A stretch of 64,000 nt of DNA from Flavobacterium sp. N2038. GTDB lineage: Bacteria; Bacteroidota; Bacteroidia; Flavobacteriales; Flavobacteriaceae. The notes beneath the pieces were generated by a model, which made no database searches, was not told the DNA's origin, and saw nothing but the letters and a program-made list of their open reading frames with translations. Every line of letters starts with the position of its first letter. Position 1 is the first letter of the stretch. Positions 19,064-30,300 of the stretch are shown piece after piece. The position numbers and the translations under genes are program-made. The stretch covers positions 4,526,001-4,590,000 of the forward strand of contig NZ_CP110001.1 of assembly GCF_025947185.1 (NCBI RefSeq), given 5' to 3'.

Positions 19064-20086
19064 TTAAAATAATCCGCCCTGAATGTTTGTATTAATTTTT
19101 CCTAAATGTTTATAAGCTTTATCTGTAACTTCACGTCCACGAGGTGTACGCATTATAAACCCCTCCTGAATTAAAAATGGCTCATAAACTTCTTCGATAG
19201 TCTCACTACTTTCAGATACGGCTGTAGCCAAAGTAGAAAGTCCAACCGGACCACCTTTAAACTTATTAATAATGGTTAACAAAATCTTATTGTCCATCTC
19301 ATCAAGACCATGTGCATCAACATTCAATGCTCTTAAAGCATAACGTGCAATGTCAATATCAATAGTTCCATTTCCTTTTATTTGAGCAAAATCACGAACT
19401 CTTCGTAGTAAAGCATTAGCAATACGAGGTGTACCACGACTTCGCCCGGCAATTTCGATTGCAGCATCTAACGAAATAGGCATTTTTAGTATAGAAGCAC
19501 TTCTTTCAACAATGGTTGTTAAAAGCTCTGTAGTATAATATTGCAAACGAGATGAAATCCCAAAACGCGCACGCATTGGCGCTGTTAATAAACCGGAACG
19601 TGTAGTAGCACCGATTAAAGTAAAAGGATTTAAATTGATCTGAACCGTTCTTGCATTTGGCCCTGACTCAATCATGATATCAATCTTAAAATCTTCCATC
19701 GCAGAATACAAGTATTCTTCAACGATAGGGCTTAAACGGTGAATCTCGTCAATGAATAAAACATCTCTTTCATCAAGATTAGTAAGCAATCCTGCTAAAT
19801 CTCCAGGCTTATCCAATACAGGCCCTGATGTAATCTTGATACCGACTTCCAGTTCATTTGCTAAAATGTTAGCTAAAGTAGTCTTTCCTAGTCCCGGAGG
19901 CCCATGAAAAAGAGCATGATCAAGCGCTTCACCACGCTGATTAGCTGCGGCCACAAAAACTTTTAAGTTCTCTAAAACCTGATCTTGTCCAGCAAAATCA
20001 TCAAATGACAATGGACGTAATCTTTTTTCAAGATCTAACTCTTCCGGATTGTACCCTTTTGTCGTGGGATCTAAATTTTCATTCAT
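19064..20086 (-). CDS. ruvB: Holliday junction branch migration ATPase RuvB
   Basis: 340 residues, the standard length. Walker [10 protein letters not shown], Walker B DEIHR, sensor 1 GATTR, arginine-finger region MRARFG and the C-terminal winged helix ([13 protein letters not shown]) are all present. It is the hexameric DNA translocase that works with RuvA. First gene of a probable operon with the P450 and queG. Confidence 0.97.
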   Translation of the reverse strand: MNENLDPTTKGYNPEELDLEKRLRPLSFDDFAGQDQVLENLKVFVAAANQRGEALDHALFHGPPGLGKTTLANILANELEVGIKITSGPVLDKPGDLAGLLTNLDERDVLFIDEIHRLSPIVEEYLYSAMEDFKIDIMIESGPNARTVQINLNPFTLIGATTRSGLLTAPMRARFGISSRLQYYTTELLTTIVERSASILKMPISLDAAIEIAGRSRGTPRIANALLRRVRDFAQIKGNGTIDIDIARYALRALNVDAHGLDEMDNKILLTIINKFKGGPVGLSTLATAVSESSETIEEVYEPFLIQEGFIMRTPRGREVTDKAYKHLGKINTNIQGGLF

Positions 20087-20148
20087 TTTACAAAGATAGG
20101 TAAAGTAATCAGTTTGTAAAATAGATAAATTCCGAATAAAAGAAAACC

Positions 20149-20280
20149 AAATTCCAATTTTCTAAAATTCCAAATTCCAATAAAAATGATAACCATTTTT
20201 TCTAATAATCAAAGAAGAATCTTTTAATCATAACCTAAATTCAATAAGTTGGAATCTGGAATTTTAGAAAATTGGAATTT
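20149..20280. repeat. Long imperfect inverted repeat (AAATTCCAA family, copy 1)
   Basis: The arm 20149-20180 pairs with 20249-20280 over 32 bp with one mismatch, leaving a 68-bp AT-rich spacer. The arms are built from AAATTCCAA-like words. A related but more diverged structure lies at 59540-59633. The element is between the ruvB start and the terminator of ctaD. It codes for nothing and could form a very long hairpin in DNA or RNA. Confidence 0.7.
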
Positions 20281-20298
20281 ATCTCCATATACCATAAA

Positions 20299-20325
20299 AA
20301 AAGACCATCTTTTCAGATGGTCTTT
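20299..20325 (-). terminator. Terminator of the act-cta operon
   Basis: AAAGACCATCT / AGATGGTCTTT stem with a 4-nt loop. On the minus strand it is followed by a run of seven T, 13 bp after the ctaD stop. Confidence 0.85.
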
Positions 20326-20337
20326 CTTATACTATTT

Positions 20338-22140
20338 TTAGTGGTGTAAAACTTCTTCACCTTCTTTCATTGGTACATTTTGCGGTACAAAATCTACATC
20401 ATGATTTGGGTTACTGTAGTCATACGGCCAACGGTATACATGAGGAATTTCACCTGGCCAGTTACCGTGAATATGCTCTACAGGAGTAGTCCACTCTAAA
20501 GTTGTAGATTTCCATGGGTTCTGAACCGCTTTCTTACCGTAGAAAATACTACTAAAGAAATTGTATAAGAATACTAATTGGAAAGCTCCACCAACTAAAG
20601 CGAATGTTGTAATCAAAACGTTCACATTTTGCAAATCGTCAAATAATGGGAAGTTTGTGTTTGTATAATAACGTCTTGGTAAACCAGCTAATCCAATAAA
20701 GTGCATTGGGAAGAAAACTCCGTAAGCACAAACCGCTGTTACCCAAAAGTGAATGTAACCTAAGTTTTTATTTAACATTCTTCCGTACATTTTAGGGAAC
20801 CAGTGATAAATACCAGCAAACATTCCGTAAAGTGCAGAGATACCCATTACTAAGTGAAAGTGAGCAATTACGAAGTAAGTATCGTGAACGTTAATATCTA
20901 AAGTACTATCTCCTAAAATGATTCCAGTTAAACCTCCAGTGATGAAAGTAGAAACCATACCAATAGAGAATAACATTGCAGGGTTGAATTGTAAATTACC
21001 TTTCCATAAAGTTGTAATCCAGTTGAACGCTTTTACAGCAGAAGGAATTGCAATCAATAAAGTAGTAAAGGTAAATACAGATCCTAAGAAAGGATTCATA
21101 CCTGAAATAAACATGTGGTGACCCCAAACAATTGTAGATAAAAATGCAATTGCAAGAACTGACATAATCATCGCTCTGTAACCAAAAATTGGTTTACGAG
21201 AGTTTGTTGCCATAATTTCAGAAACAAGACCCATTGCAGGTAAAATTACAATATAAACCTCAGGGTGTCCTAAGAACCAGAATAAGTGTTCGAACAATAC
21301 TGGAGATCCACCTTGGTAATGTAAAACCTCACCAGCAATATAGATATCAGACAAAAAGAATGAAGTACCAAAACTTCTGTCAAAAATCAATAATAATGCT
21401 GCAGATAATAATACCGGGAAAGAAATAACACCAATAATAGCTGTTACGAAAAATGTCCAGATAGTTAAAGGAAGTCTGGTCATAGACATACCTTTTGTTC
21501 TTAAGTTAATTACAGTTACAATGTAATTTAAAGATCCCATCAATGAAGATGCGATAAAGATAGCCATAGAAACTAACCATAAAGTCATACCAGTTCCAGA
21601 TCCAGGGATCGCTTGTGGTAAAGCACTTAATGGAGGATAAATTGTCCAACCTGCAGAAGCTGGTCCAGCTTCAACAAATAAAGAAGACAACATCACTACA
21701 GCAGATAAGAAAAACAACCAGTATGAAATCATATTCATAAATCCAGATGCCATATCTCTTGCTCCAATTTGAAGCGGAATAAGTAAATTACTAAAAGTAC
21801 CACTCAGACCTGCCGTCAGTACAAAGAATACCATGATGGTACCGTGAATTGTAACTAAAGCCAAATAGATATCATTTGCCATTACACCATCAGGTGCAAA
21901 TTTATCTCCTAATAATACATTAAAGATTTTGAAAGACTCTTCTGGCCAAGCCAATTGCATTCTGAAAAGCAAAGACATTGCAATACCAATTACTCCCATT
22001 ACAATACCTGTAATTAAGTATTGCTTAGCAATCATTTTATGATCAATACTAAAAATATATTTAGTAATGAACGTGTCTTTATGATGATGTTCGTGCTCGT
22101 GATCGTGTCCGTGATCGTGACCGTGCGCTTCTGCTGACAT
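20338..22140 (-). CDS. ctaD: Cytochrome c oxidase subunit I (aa3/caa3 type)
   Basis: 600 residues, about twelve membrane helices. Visible parts include the Cu_B/heme a3 region HPEVYI followed by WGHHMF, and the heme ligands in HDTYFVIAHFHLVMG. It is the catalytic core that reduces oxygen and pumps protons. The extreme N-terminus is a His/Asp/Glu-rich tail (HGHDHGHDHEHEHHH). Last gene of the operon, 30 bp after ctaC. Subunits III and IV and assembly factors are not in this window. In F. johnsoniae a supercomplex of alternative complex III with an aa3 oxidase has been solved, and this operon order fits it. Confidence 0.96.
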   Translation of the reverse strand: MSAEAHGHDHGHDHEHEHHHKDTFITKYIFSIDHKMIAKQYLITGIVMGVIGIAMSLLFRMQLAWPEESFKIFNVLLGDKFAPDGVMANDIYLALVTIHGTIMVFFVLTAGLSGTFSNLLIPLQIGARDMASGFMNMISYWLFFLSAVVMLSSLFVEAGPASAGWTIYPPLSALPQAIPGSGTGMTLWLVSMAIFIASSLMGSLNYIVTVINLRTKGMSMTRLPLTIWTFFVTAIIGVISFPVLLSAALLLIFDRSFGTSFFLSDIYIAGEVLHYQGGSPVLFEHLFWFLGHPEVYIVILPAMGLVSEIMATNSRKPIFGYRAMIMSVLAIAFLSTIVWGHHMFISGMNPFLGSVFTFTTLLIAIPSAVKAFNWITTLWKGNLQFNPAMLFSIGMVSTFITGGLTGIILGDSTLDINVHDTYFVIAHFHLVMGISALYGMFAGIYHWFPKMYGRMLNKNLGYIHFWVTAVCAYGVFFPMHFIGLAGLPRRYYTNTNFPLFDDLQNVNVLITTFALVGGAFQLVFLYNFFSSIFYGKKAVQNPWKSTTLEWTTPVEHIHGNWPGEIPHVYRWPYDYSNPNHDVDFVPQNVPMKEGEEVLHH

Positions 22141-22170
22141 ATATGTGTACTTTAAATTTTCTTAATAATA

Positions 22171-23367
22171 TTACTTAATCGCAACTTTAGCTACAGTTGC
22201 TTTTACAGTATCTATAACCGCTTTTACAGTATCAATTACTTTTGAAGTTGAATCTGTTGTCGGAGCAGTTGCTTCGGCTGCTTTTGCTTTTTCAGCATCT
22301 GCTGCTACCTTAATATCCTGAGCTAAAGTAGTTTTTTCGCTTAACCATTTTTTATAATCTTCAGGAGTATCAACAATAACTTTCATTTGCATGTTGTAAT
22401 GAGAAGCTCCACAAATTTTATTACATAATAATAAATAATCAAATGTATAAGGATCTAAAGCTGTTCCACCTTTAGCAACTAGTTCAGTGCTTTTTTCAGC
22501 TCTTAACTTATTAATGTTTGCTACTTTTTCAACCATGAAAGGTAACTCTCTGTATTCAGCAGTTGTGTAAGTAGGAATGAACGCAAATTCAGTAACCATA
22601 CCAGGAACACAGTTCATTTGCGCTCTAAAGTGAGGCATATAAGCTGAGTGTAATACGTCTTGAGAACGCATCTTAAAGTGTACTTTTTTTCCTTTAGGAA
22701 TATGTAATTCAGTAACTACAATATCGTCCTGAGCATTAGGATCTGACATATCAACACCTAAAGTATTAATACCTTCGATCAAACGAACGTTTGCTTTTCC
22801 TAAAACATTATCTTGTCCGGCATATCTTGCAGTCCACTTAAATTGTTGAGCATATAATTCTATTTCAACAACATCTTCATCCTTGTCAACAAACATAATG
22901 TTGTTCCAAGCATATAATCCGTAAAGAATTAAACAAGCTAAAACTACAGATGGAATAATACTCCAAATTGCCTCTAATTTGTTACTATCAGCAAAAAATA
23001 ATGCTTTTTTATCTTTGTGTCCTCTATTTTTAAAAGAAAACCAGTATAGTAAACCTTGTGTAATAAACTGAACTACAAAAATTAAAACCCAAGTAATATT
23101 CATTAAGTTATCTACTAAAAGACCATGCTCAGAAGCTGGAGTATGAAGTGCTAAACCACCCCATTTTAGTAAACCATAAATCGTAAATATATATATGAAT
23201 GCCAAGAAGCCAAACATAACATATCCTTGAATATTATTATCATTATCTGATGCAACCTGAGAATCGTCCGAAGAAGACCCTACTTGTGTAAGATCAAATA
23301 TCTTGGTCAATTGCCACAATGCAACTGCTAATAAAACTAAAACTATAATTACCAACAAACTTGTCAT
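22171..23367 (-). CDS. ctaC: Cytochrome c oxidase subunit II
   Basis: 398 residues. Three hydrophobic segments (residues 3-20, about 48-66, and two closely following around 90-145 that form the usual hairpin), then the periplasmic cupredoxin domain with the Cu_A site: H in VLHSAYMPHF and CNKICGASHYNM. It accepts electrons from cytochrome c/ACIII and passes them to subunit I. A low-complexity tail (about residues 350-398) repeats VIDTVKA. The first hydrophobic segment is not a cleaved signal by appearance and gives an extra N-terminal helix compared with textbook subunit II, as in other Bacteroidota. Confidence 0.95.
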   Translation of the reverse strand: MTSLLVIIVLVLLAVALWQLTKIFDLTQVGSSSDDSQVASDNDNNIQGYVMFGFLAFIYIFTIYGLLKWGGLALHTPASEHGLLVDNLMNITWVLIFVVQFITQGLLYWFSFKNRGHKDKKALFFADSNKLEAIWSIIPSVVLACLILYGLYAWNNIMFVDKDEDVVEIELYAQQFKWTARYAGQDNVLGKANVRLIEGINTLGVDMSDPNAQDDIVVTELHIPKGKKVHFKMRSQDVLHSAYMPHFRAQMNCVPGMVTEFAFIPTYTTAEYRELPFMVEKVANINKLRAEKSTELVAKGGTALDPYTFDYLLLCNKICGASHYNMQMKVIVDTPEDYKKWLSEKTTLAQDIKVAADAEKAKAAEATAPTTDSTSKVIDTVKAVIDTVKATVAKVAIK

Positions 23368-23386
23368 CTGTTTACTTCTTTAAATA

Positions 23387-24784
23387 TTAATAATGAAAAT
23401 GTTTACTTTCTTCAATGAAAGGATTTCTTTTTGCTAACAAAGGAGCCTTAGTTAATGCAGTAAATACAACAAAAATAAACAAACCTAAGAAGAAAAGTAT
23501 AGATGCAATTTCAGGAACTCCAATAAACCATTTGTCTCCTACTGTACCAGGCATAACCATATTAAAGAAATCAACATAATGTCCTAATAAGATAACAATA
23601 CCTGCCATTACAATAACCCAACTTAGACGTTTAAAATCTGTATTGATTAATATTAACAATGGGAAAACAAAGTTCATAACTACAGCACCAAAGAATGGTA
23701 AATTGTACAATTGAATTCTTGTCACAAAGTAAGTAACCTCTTCCGGAATATTAGCGTACCAGATTAACATGAATTGAGAGAACCATAAATAAGTCCAGAA
23801 TACACTAATACCAAACATAAATTTAGCTAAATCGTGTATATGACTTGTATTTACATACTCTAAATACCCTTTTGATTTTAAATAAATCGTTACCAAAGCA
23901 ATAGCTGTAATACCACTTACAAAGAAAGAAGCAAATACATACCATCCGAATAATGTACTGAACCAGTGTGGATCAAATGACATAATCCAGTCCCAAGACA
24001 TAATAGACTCAGATACGATGAAGAAAACTAAGAATCCGGCAGATAACTTAAAGTTCTTTTTGTAATTTAAATCATCATTAGCTTCGTCCTGAGCTAAACA
24101 ATTTTTTCTAGAATAAATACGATATAAGTTCCATCCTAATAAAAAGATAGCAGCTCTTGCAATCCAGAAACCAAAATTTAAATAACCTGATTTTCCAGCT
24201 ATAATCGCATCGTAATTTGGGCTTTTAGGATCTGTAACTCCTTCACCTAACCATACAAAAATATGATTAAAGTGTAATCCGCATAAAACTAAGATTATGA
24301 AGAAAATTACTGACCCAACTGGCAAATAAGCCGTTATACCTTGCATAACTCTAAACAAAACAGGAGACCAACCTGCCTGAGCAACTTGTTGAATAGCATA
24401 AAATGCTAAAACTCCCATAGAAAGCAGTAAAAAGAAAATACAAGCAACATATAATGCTGACCAAGGTTTGTTTTGTAATTGGTGCAACACGTGAGTTAAA
24501 TGCTCTTCATGCTCATTTGCACCAGTAACTTTTGCATGTTCTCCACCTTTATGTGAATCATGCGAAGCTTCGGCAGCAGCTTCATGATGCCCAGCTTCTT
24601 TGTGAGAAGCTTCTGCACCTTCTTCATGCGTAGCTCCATGAGATCCATGAGCATCCGCAGCTAGTATTTTTTCAACTTCTTGAATATCTTTAGGTGCACT
24701 TAAAAAACCATACCCAATTCCTAATAAACCAACGGCCATTAGGATGATAGAAAAAGTTTTTAATTTACTTGAAAATGTATACAT
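23387..24784 (-). CDS. actF: Alternative complex III subunit ActF (quinol:cytochrome c oxidoreductase membrane subunit)
   Basis: 465 residues from the ATG at 24784. The longest frame starts at a TTG (24811) directly against the actE stop, and the ATG version puts the usual Lys-rich start before the first helix. About ten membrane helices, NrfD/PsrC-like in layout and related to ActC. An unusually His-rich stretch (HGSHGATHEEG, SHKEAGHHEAAAEASHDSHK) follows the first helix. ActF is one of the two large integral subunits of the quinol-oxidising complex that replaces bc1 in this phylum. Spacing to neighbours is short (27 bp from actE, 19 bp to ctaC). Confidence 0.9.
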   Translation of the reverse strand: MYTFSSKLKTFSIILMAVGLLGIGYGFLSAPKDIQEVEKILAADAHGSHGATHEEGAEASHKEAGHHEAAAEASHDSHKGGEHAKVTGANEHEEHLTHVLHQLQNKPWSALYVACIFFLLLSMGVLAFYAIQQVAQAGWSPVLFRVMQGITAYLPVGSVIFFIILVLCGLHFNHIFVWLGEGVTDPKSPNYDAIIAGKSGYLNFGFWIARAAIFLLGWNLYRIYSRKNCLAQDEANDDLNYKKNFKLSAGFLVFFIVSESIMSWDWIMSFDPHWFSTLFGWYVFASFFVSGITAIALVTIYLKSKGYLEYVNTSHIHDLAKFMFGISVFWTYLWFSQFMLIWYANIPEEVTYFVTRIQLYNLPFFGAVVMNFVFPLLILINTDFKRLSWVIVMAGIVILLGHYVDFFNMVMPGTVGDKWFIGVPEIASILFFLGLFIFVVFTALTKAPLLAKRNPFIEESKHFHY

Positions 24785-24811
24785 ATCTATTACGATCAGT
24801 TTGTTCAACAA

Positions 24812-25357
24812 TTATAATTGGCTTCTTAGTTTTAGAACATAGTCAGCAACTAACCAACGTTCGTGGGCGCTTAATTGATTTGCATGCGAACCCATCGCAT
24901 TTAAACCATAAGTTTCTACGTGAAAAATACTTCCTTCAGTAATTTCTCTGTCTTTATAGCTAGGTACTCCAAGAAATTTCTCTCTTTCAACCAATTTACC
25001 TTTACCGTTACCAGTTGCACCGTGACAACTGATACAATAAATTTCGAAAAGCTCTTTTCCTTTACCAGAATTTCTATCTGCTTCAGTCAAAGGAGATTTT
25101 AAATTAGCCTTAGCCAATTCATAACCTGCAGTCGAATTTTCATACTCATAAGGTTCAAAACCTCTATTGATAGTTCCTGTAACAGGAAGCTGACCTTCTT
25201 TTCCACCTTTAAATACTTTTGCTTCTGCATATGGTTCATACCCTACAGACTCATACATATTTGGGAAATACTGATAGTTTGGTGCCGAATTATTGTGGCA
25301 AGATGAACCTAAAATAGTTATACCAACTAAAAGTGTTATTTTATATATCCTTTTCAT
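24812..25357 (-). CDS. actE: Alternative complex III subunit ActE (monoheme cytochrome c lipoprotein)
   Basis: 181 residues. Lipoprotein signal with lipobox ILGSSC (Cys20), one heme c motif CISCH and a distal Met likely in the AMGSHA segment. It carries electrons at the periplasmic face of ACIII. Eight bp separate it from actD upstream, and actF follows. Family-typical length. Confidence 0.92.
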   Translation of the reverse strand: MKRIYKITLLVGITILGSSCHNNSAPNYQYFPNMYESVGYEPYAEAKVFKGGKEGQLPVTGTINRGFEPYEYENSTAGYELAKANLKSPLTEADRNSGKGKELFEIYCISCHGATGNGKGKLVEREKFLGVPSYKDREITEGSIFHVETYGLNAMGSHANQLSAHERWLVADYVLKLRSQL

Positions 25358-25365
25358 AGCTACAA

Positions 25366-25890
25366 TTAATTCTTTTCAATTACTTTAACTTCAACTGCTC
25401 CTGTTCCTTCGAAAAAAGAAACAAGTTCTGCCTCGTTATCATTTACAGCAACTTCCATTAAGAAATGGTCATCTGTTGTTCTTACATCAGGATTTTCTGC
25501 TTGCTTAAATGGCCAAAGTCTACTTCTCATGTAAAAAGTAATAACCATTAAGTGAGCTGCAAAAAATACAGTCATTTCAAACATAATTGGCACAAAAGAT
25601 GGCATATTCTGAATGAAACTAAAACTTGGTTTTCCTCCAATATCTTGTGGCCAGTCATGAATCATGATATAACTCATCATAAATGTTGCAACAGAAATTC
25701 CAACACATCCATAAAGGAACGCACAAATTGCTAATCTTGTTGGTGCTAAACCCATAGCTTTATCCAATCCGTGAACTGGGAATGGAGTAAAAACCTCTTC
25801 AATATGATGATGAGCAGCTCTTGTTTTCTTTACTGCATCCATCAAAATATCATCGTCATTATAAATGGCGTATATTACTTTATTACTCAT
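25366..25890 (-). CDS. actD: Alternative complex III subunit ActD (DUF3341)
   Basis: 174 residues with a short soluble N-terminus (YAIYNDDDILMDAVKKTR), then FTPFPVHGLDKAMG, the conserved DUF3341 loop, and two membrane helices (about 55-77 and 95-120). Small membrane subunit of ACIII. Its start overlaps actC by 8 bp, so the two are coupled. Confidence 0.92.
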   Translation of the reverse strand: MSNKVIYAIYNDDDILMDAVKKTRAAHHHIEEVFTPFPVHGLDKAMGLAPTRLAICAFLYGCVGISVATFMMSYIMIHDWPQDIGGKPSFSFIQNMPSFVPIMFEMTVFFAAHLMVITFYMRSRLWPFKQAENPDVRTTDDHFLMEVAVNDNEAELVSFFEGTGAVEVKVIEKN

Positions 25891-27286
25891 GATGTGAATC
25901 TTTACTATTTGCTCTTTCTCTAATGTAATTATCTCCTGTTCCTTTCAAAATTGTTTTAACCTCTGCCTGAGCAATTACAGGGAATGTTCTAGAGTATAAT
26001 AAAAACAATACGAAGAAGAAACCAATTGTTCCGATGAAAATTCCAATATCAACAAATGTTGGTGAGAACATTGTCCATGAAGATGGAAGGTAATCTCTAT
26101 GTAAAGAAGTAACAATAATTACGAATCTTTCAAACCACATTCCGATGTTTACAACGATCGAAATAATAAATGAGAACATGATACTTGTTCTTAGTTTCTT
26201 AAACCACATAAATTGCGGAGAGAAAACGTTACAAGTCATCATCGACCAATATGCCCACCAGTAAGGTCCGGTAGCTCTGTTTAAGAATGCATATTGCTCA
26301 TACTCTACTCCTGAATACCAAGCCACAAATAACTCAGTGATATAAGCCACACCAACGATAGAACCAGTAATCATAATAATGATATTCATTAATTCAATAT
26401 GTTGTAATGTGATGTATGCTTCAAGATTAGAAACTTTTCTCATAACGATCAACAATGTGTTTACCATCGCAAATCCTGAGAATACCGCTCCTGCAACGAA
26501 GTAAGGAGGGAAAATTGTTGTATGCCATCCTGGAATTACAGAAGTAGCAAAGTCCATAGATACAATCGTATGTACAGAAAGTACAAGAGGAGTAGCCAAA
26601 CCAGCTAATACTAAAGATACTTCTTCAAAACGTTGCCAGTCTTTAGCTCTACCGCTCCATCCGAAACTTAAGATAGAATAAACTCTTTTATTAAATGGAG
26701 TTATAGCTCTATCACGAAGCATTGCAAAGTCAGGTAACAAACCAGTCCACCAGAAAACTAATGATACTGAAAGATACGTTGAAATCGCAAATACGTCCCA
26801 AAGTAATGGTGAGTTAAAGTTTACCCATAGAGATCCAAATTGATTTGGAATAGGCAATACCCAGTATGCTAACCATGGACGACCCATGTGAATAATTGGG
26901 AATAAACCTGCTTGTACTACTGAGAAGATAGTCATAGCTTCTGCAGAACGGTTAATAGCCATTCTCCAACGTTGACGGAAAAGTAATAATACCGCAGAAA
27001 TTAATGTTCCGGCGTGACCAATACCAACCCACCAAACGAAGTTAGTAATATCCCAAGCCCAGCCAACTGTTTTATTTAATCCCCATGTTCCGATACCGGT
27101 AGATACGGTGTAAATTATACAACCTAACCCCCAAAGGAAGGCTATTAATGCGATTGAAAATACAATCCACCATTGTTTATTTGCAGGTCCTTCAACAGGC
27201 GCTGCCACATCTACAGTTACATCGTGATAAGATTTATCACCAATAACTAAAGGTTTTCTAATGGGTGCTTCGTAGTGAGACGACAT
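25883..27286 (-). CDS. actC: Alternative complex III subunit ActC (NrfD-like)
   Basis: 467 residues, about ten membrane helices, polysulfide-reductase NrfD family. Conserved VWWVGIGHAGTLISA, HMGRPW and VHTIVSMDF are the quinone-site region in the family. It is the integral subunit that contacts the Fe-S subunit ActB and oxidises menaquinol. It lies between actB (33-bp gap) and actD (8-bp overlap). Confidence 0.94.
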   Translation of the reverse strand: MSSHYEAPIRKPLVIGDKSYHDVTVDVAAPVEGPANKQWWIVFSIALIAFLWGLGCIIYTVSTGIGTWGLNKTVGWAWDITNFVWWVGIGHAGTLISAVLLLFRQRWRMAINRSAEAMTIFSVVQAGLFPIIHMGRPWLAYWVLPIPNQFGSLWVNFNSPLLWDVFAISTYLSVSLVFWWTGLLPDFAMLRDRAITPFNKRVYSILSFGWSGRAKDWQRFEEVSLVLAGLATPLVLSVHTIVSMDFATSVIPGWHTTIFPPYFVAGAVFSGFAMVNTLLIVMRKVSNLEAYITLQHIELMNIIIMITGSIVGVAYITELFVAWYSGVEYEQYAFLNRATGPYWWAYWSMMTCNVFSPQFMWFKKLRTSIMFSFIISIVVNIGMWFERFVIIVTSLHRDYLPSSWTMFSPTFVDIGIFIGTIGFFFVLFLLYSRTFPVIAQAEVKTILKGTGDNYIRERANSKDSHHE

Positions 27287-27319
27287 AATCCTTTATATTG
27301 TTTCTTATTAATAATTTTA

Positions 27320-30300
27320 CTAAGTATTTCTAACTTTAACGTGGTACACCACATTAGGTTTTGTTCCTACATGCTCCAATAAGTGATATGATCTTTCATC
27401 AGCAGCTAATTTTGCTACCTTACTATCAGCGTCATTTACATCACCAAATATCATTGCTCCAGAAGAACAAGCACTTGAACAAGCAGTTTGGAATTCACCA
27501 TCTCTAACTGGGCGACCTTCGTTTTTAGCTTTTAATTTAGTAGCTTGTGTCATTTGAATACACATAGAACATTTTTCCATTACTCCACGAGAACGAACGT
27601 TTACGTCTGGATTTAATACCATACGACCTAAATCATCATTCATGTGATAATCGAATTCACTGTTTTTATTATATAAGAACCAGTTAAAACGACGTACTTT
27701 ATAAGGACAGTTGTTTGCACAATAACGAGTACCAACACATCTGTTGTATGCCATGTGGTTTTGACCTTCACGTCCGTGAGAAGTCGCTGCAACAGGACAT
27801 ACTGTTTCACAAGGTGCGTGATTACAGTGCTGACACATTACAGGTTGGAAGGCTACTTGTGGGTTATCTCCAGGTTTTTCCATTTCATTGAATGTAGACA
27901 ATGAACTAGATAAACCAGCAATTCCTTCTTTTCTTTTATTATCACCTTCAAAAGTGCTTTCAGAAGAATAATATCTGTCAATACGCAACCAGTGCATATC
28001 ACGGCTTCTTCTAACTTCAGCTTTACCAACTACAGGTACATTGTTCTCTGCGTGACATGCAATAACGCAAGCTCCACATCCAGTACAAGCATTTAAATCA
28101 ATAGAAAGATTAAAATGATGACCAGTTGAACGATCAAATGATTCCCATAAGTCAACAGTTGTAGCTTCAACTTCCTGGTGGTCTAAAGATACCATTGGTT
28201 TTTCATTCCAATGCTCAGCATCTTCACTATTAAATACTGTAAGAGTAGTTTCTTTAATGATATCTCCTCTACCCATTAACGTTTTCTGTCCTTGAACACA
28301 AGCGAACTCATGAACACCATTAGCTTTTGCTAAAGTAATAGACTGAACACCGTTAAAGTTTTTATATAAAGCGTAAGCATTTAAACCTACTTGCATTTCT
28401 TCTTTTAAAGCCGCTTTACGACCATATCCAAGTGCTAAACCAATAGTTCCAACAGCTTGTCCAGGCTGAACAATTACAGGAACATTTTCTAATTTAACTC
28501 CATCAGCAGTTGTAATTGTAGCATAACTACCGTTTAAACCACCATTTGCAACGATCTCATTTGATAAATCATATTTTTTAGCATCACTATTTGATACTGT
28601 AATATAGTTATCCCATGAAACTCTTGTAATTGGATCCGGAAACTCTTGTAACCAAGGGTTATTTGCATGCTGACCATCTCCTAATCCAGTTTTAGTATAA
28701 AGAACTAATTCAAGACCTCCAACAGATTTTGATTTAGAAAGTGCATTTGCAGCACCAGCATAATCAAAAGATCCACCAGCTAAAGCCGTAGAACCAATTA
28801 CTACTACACCATCATGTAATACTTTGTTCCAAGAAGAACCAGCAACAAAACCAGCAGCATTAGCTTTAAGGTAATCGTAGAAAGTTCCACCAACACCATT
28901 TAAAGACAATAAAACATCTTGAAATTGTTTCGTATTAAATATAGGACGAATAGTAGGTTGTGTTAAACCGTAAGTTCCTTTAGTGATTACCACATCTCCC
29001 CAAGACTCTAAATAATGAGGTGCCGGAGCAGCGATTGTAGCAATAGAAGCAGTTTCATCATCTTTTAATGCGAAAGCTACTGAAGTATTTACTTTTTTCA
29101 ATCCAGAAACAAACGAAGCAGAATCTGCTAAAGTGTAAACAGGATTAACTCCACTCATAATTAAAGTATGAACAGAACCTGCATTCATATCTTTCAATAA
29201 CTGAGATACAACTGCATTAGATCCTTTTCTAATTTGTCTTGTACCAACTGTACTAAAAGACTCACTAGCTAATGCCTGATTAATAGCTAAAACTAATAAC
29301 TGAGCATTTTTATCTTCAATTCCAGATACTAAAACCCCTTTTGAACCGGCTGCTTTTAACTGCTGAGCTGCTTTTACAACTTCAGCTTTAAAATTACCTT
29401 CCAAAGTAACAGGAACAGAAGCACCTACAACTATATTATATATTTGAACTAAAGCTTGTTTTTGATCCGCTCCAGTCATTGGAACACGCTTATCAGCAGC
29501 AGCTCCGGATAATGTCATATTAGATTCAAACTGAAAATGACGAGACATTTTTCCATTTTGAGGAATACGTCCTTTTGCATATCCAGAATCATATCCACCA
29601 CCTTGCCAGTCTCCTAAGAAATCAGCTCCAACAGATACAATTAAAGAAGCTTTTGAAAAATCATAATCAACCAAAGCTCTTTCACCGTAAACAGCTTCAA
29701 AAGCATCTAAAGCTTCTGATGAAGAAACAGCATCATAAACAACATGCTTTGCATTTGGATTCTTAGCGATAAACTCACCAATTAATTTCTCAGTAGATGG
29801 ACTTGCCAAAGTATTCGTTAATAATACTACCTGTCCACCTTTTGCTTTCGCTTCAGCTAAACTTGATTTAATTTTCAAATCAACAGCAGACCAGCTGCTA
29901 TTTTTTCCATCCAATTTAGGTTCTTTTAAACGAGAACTATCATATAATCCTAAGATAGATGCATGAATTCTAGCATTAGCAGAAAATTTAGCACCCTCGA
30001 TAGTATTGTTTTCAACTTTAATTGGACGACCCTCACGAGTTTTTACCAAAAGATTTGCAAAATCAAAACCGTCAAAAACAGTAGTTGCATAATAATCTGC
30101 AACACCAGGAATAATTTGCTCTGGTTGTAAAACATAAGGGATAGACTTGTGCACAGGACCTTCACAAGCAGCAAGTGTAACCGCTGCAGTACTAAATCCT
30201 ACGTACTTTAAAAAGTCACGACGTGAAGTTCCTGATGAAGCCAAAGCCTCAGCATTTCCTAAGAATTCATCAGTAGGAATCTCTTCAACAAATTCGTTAT

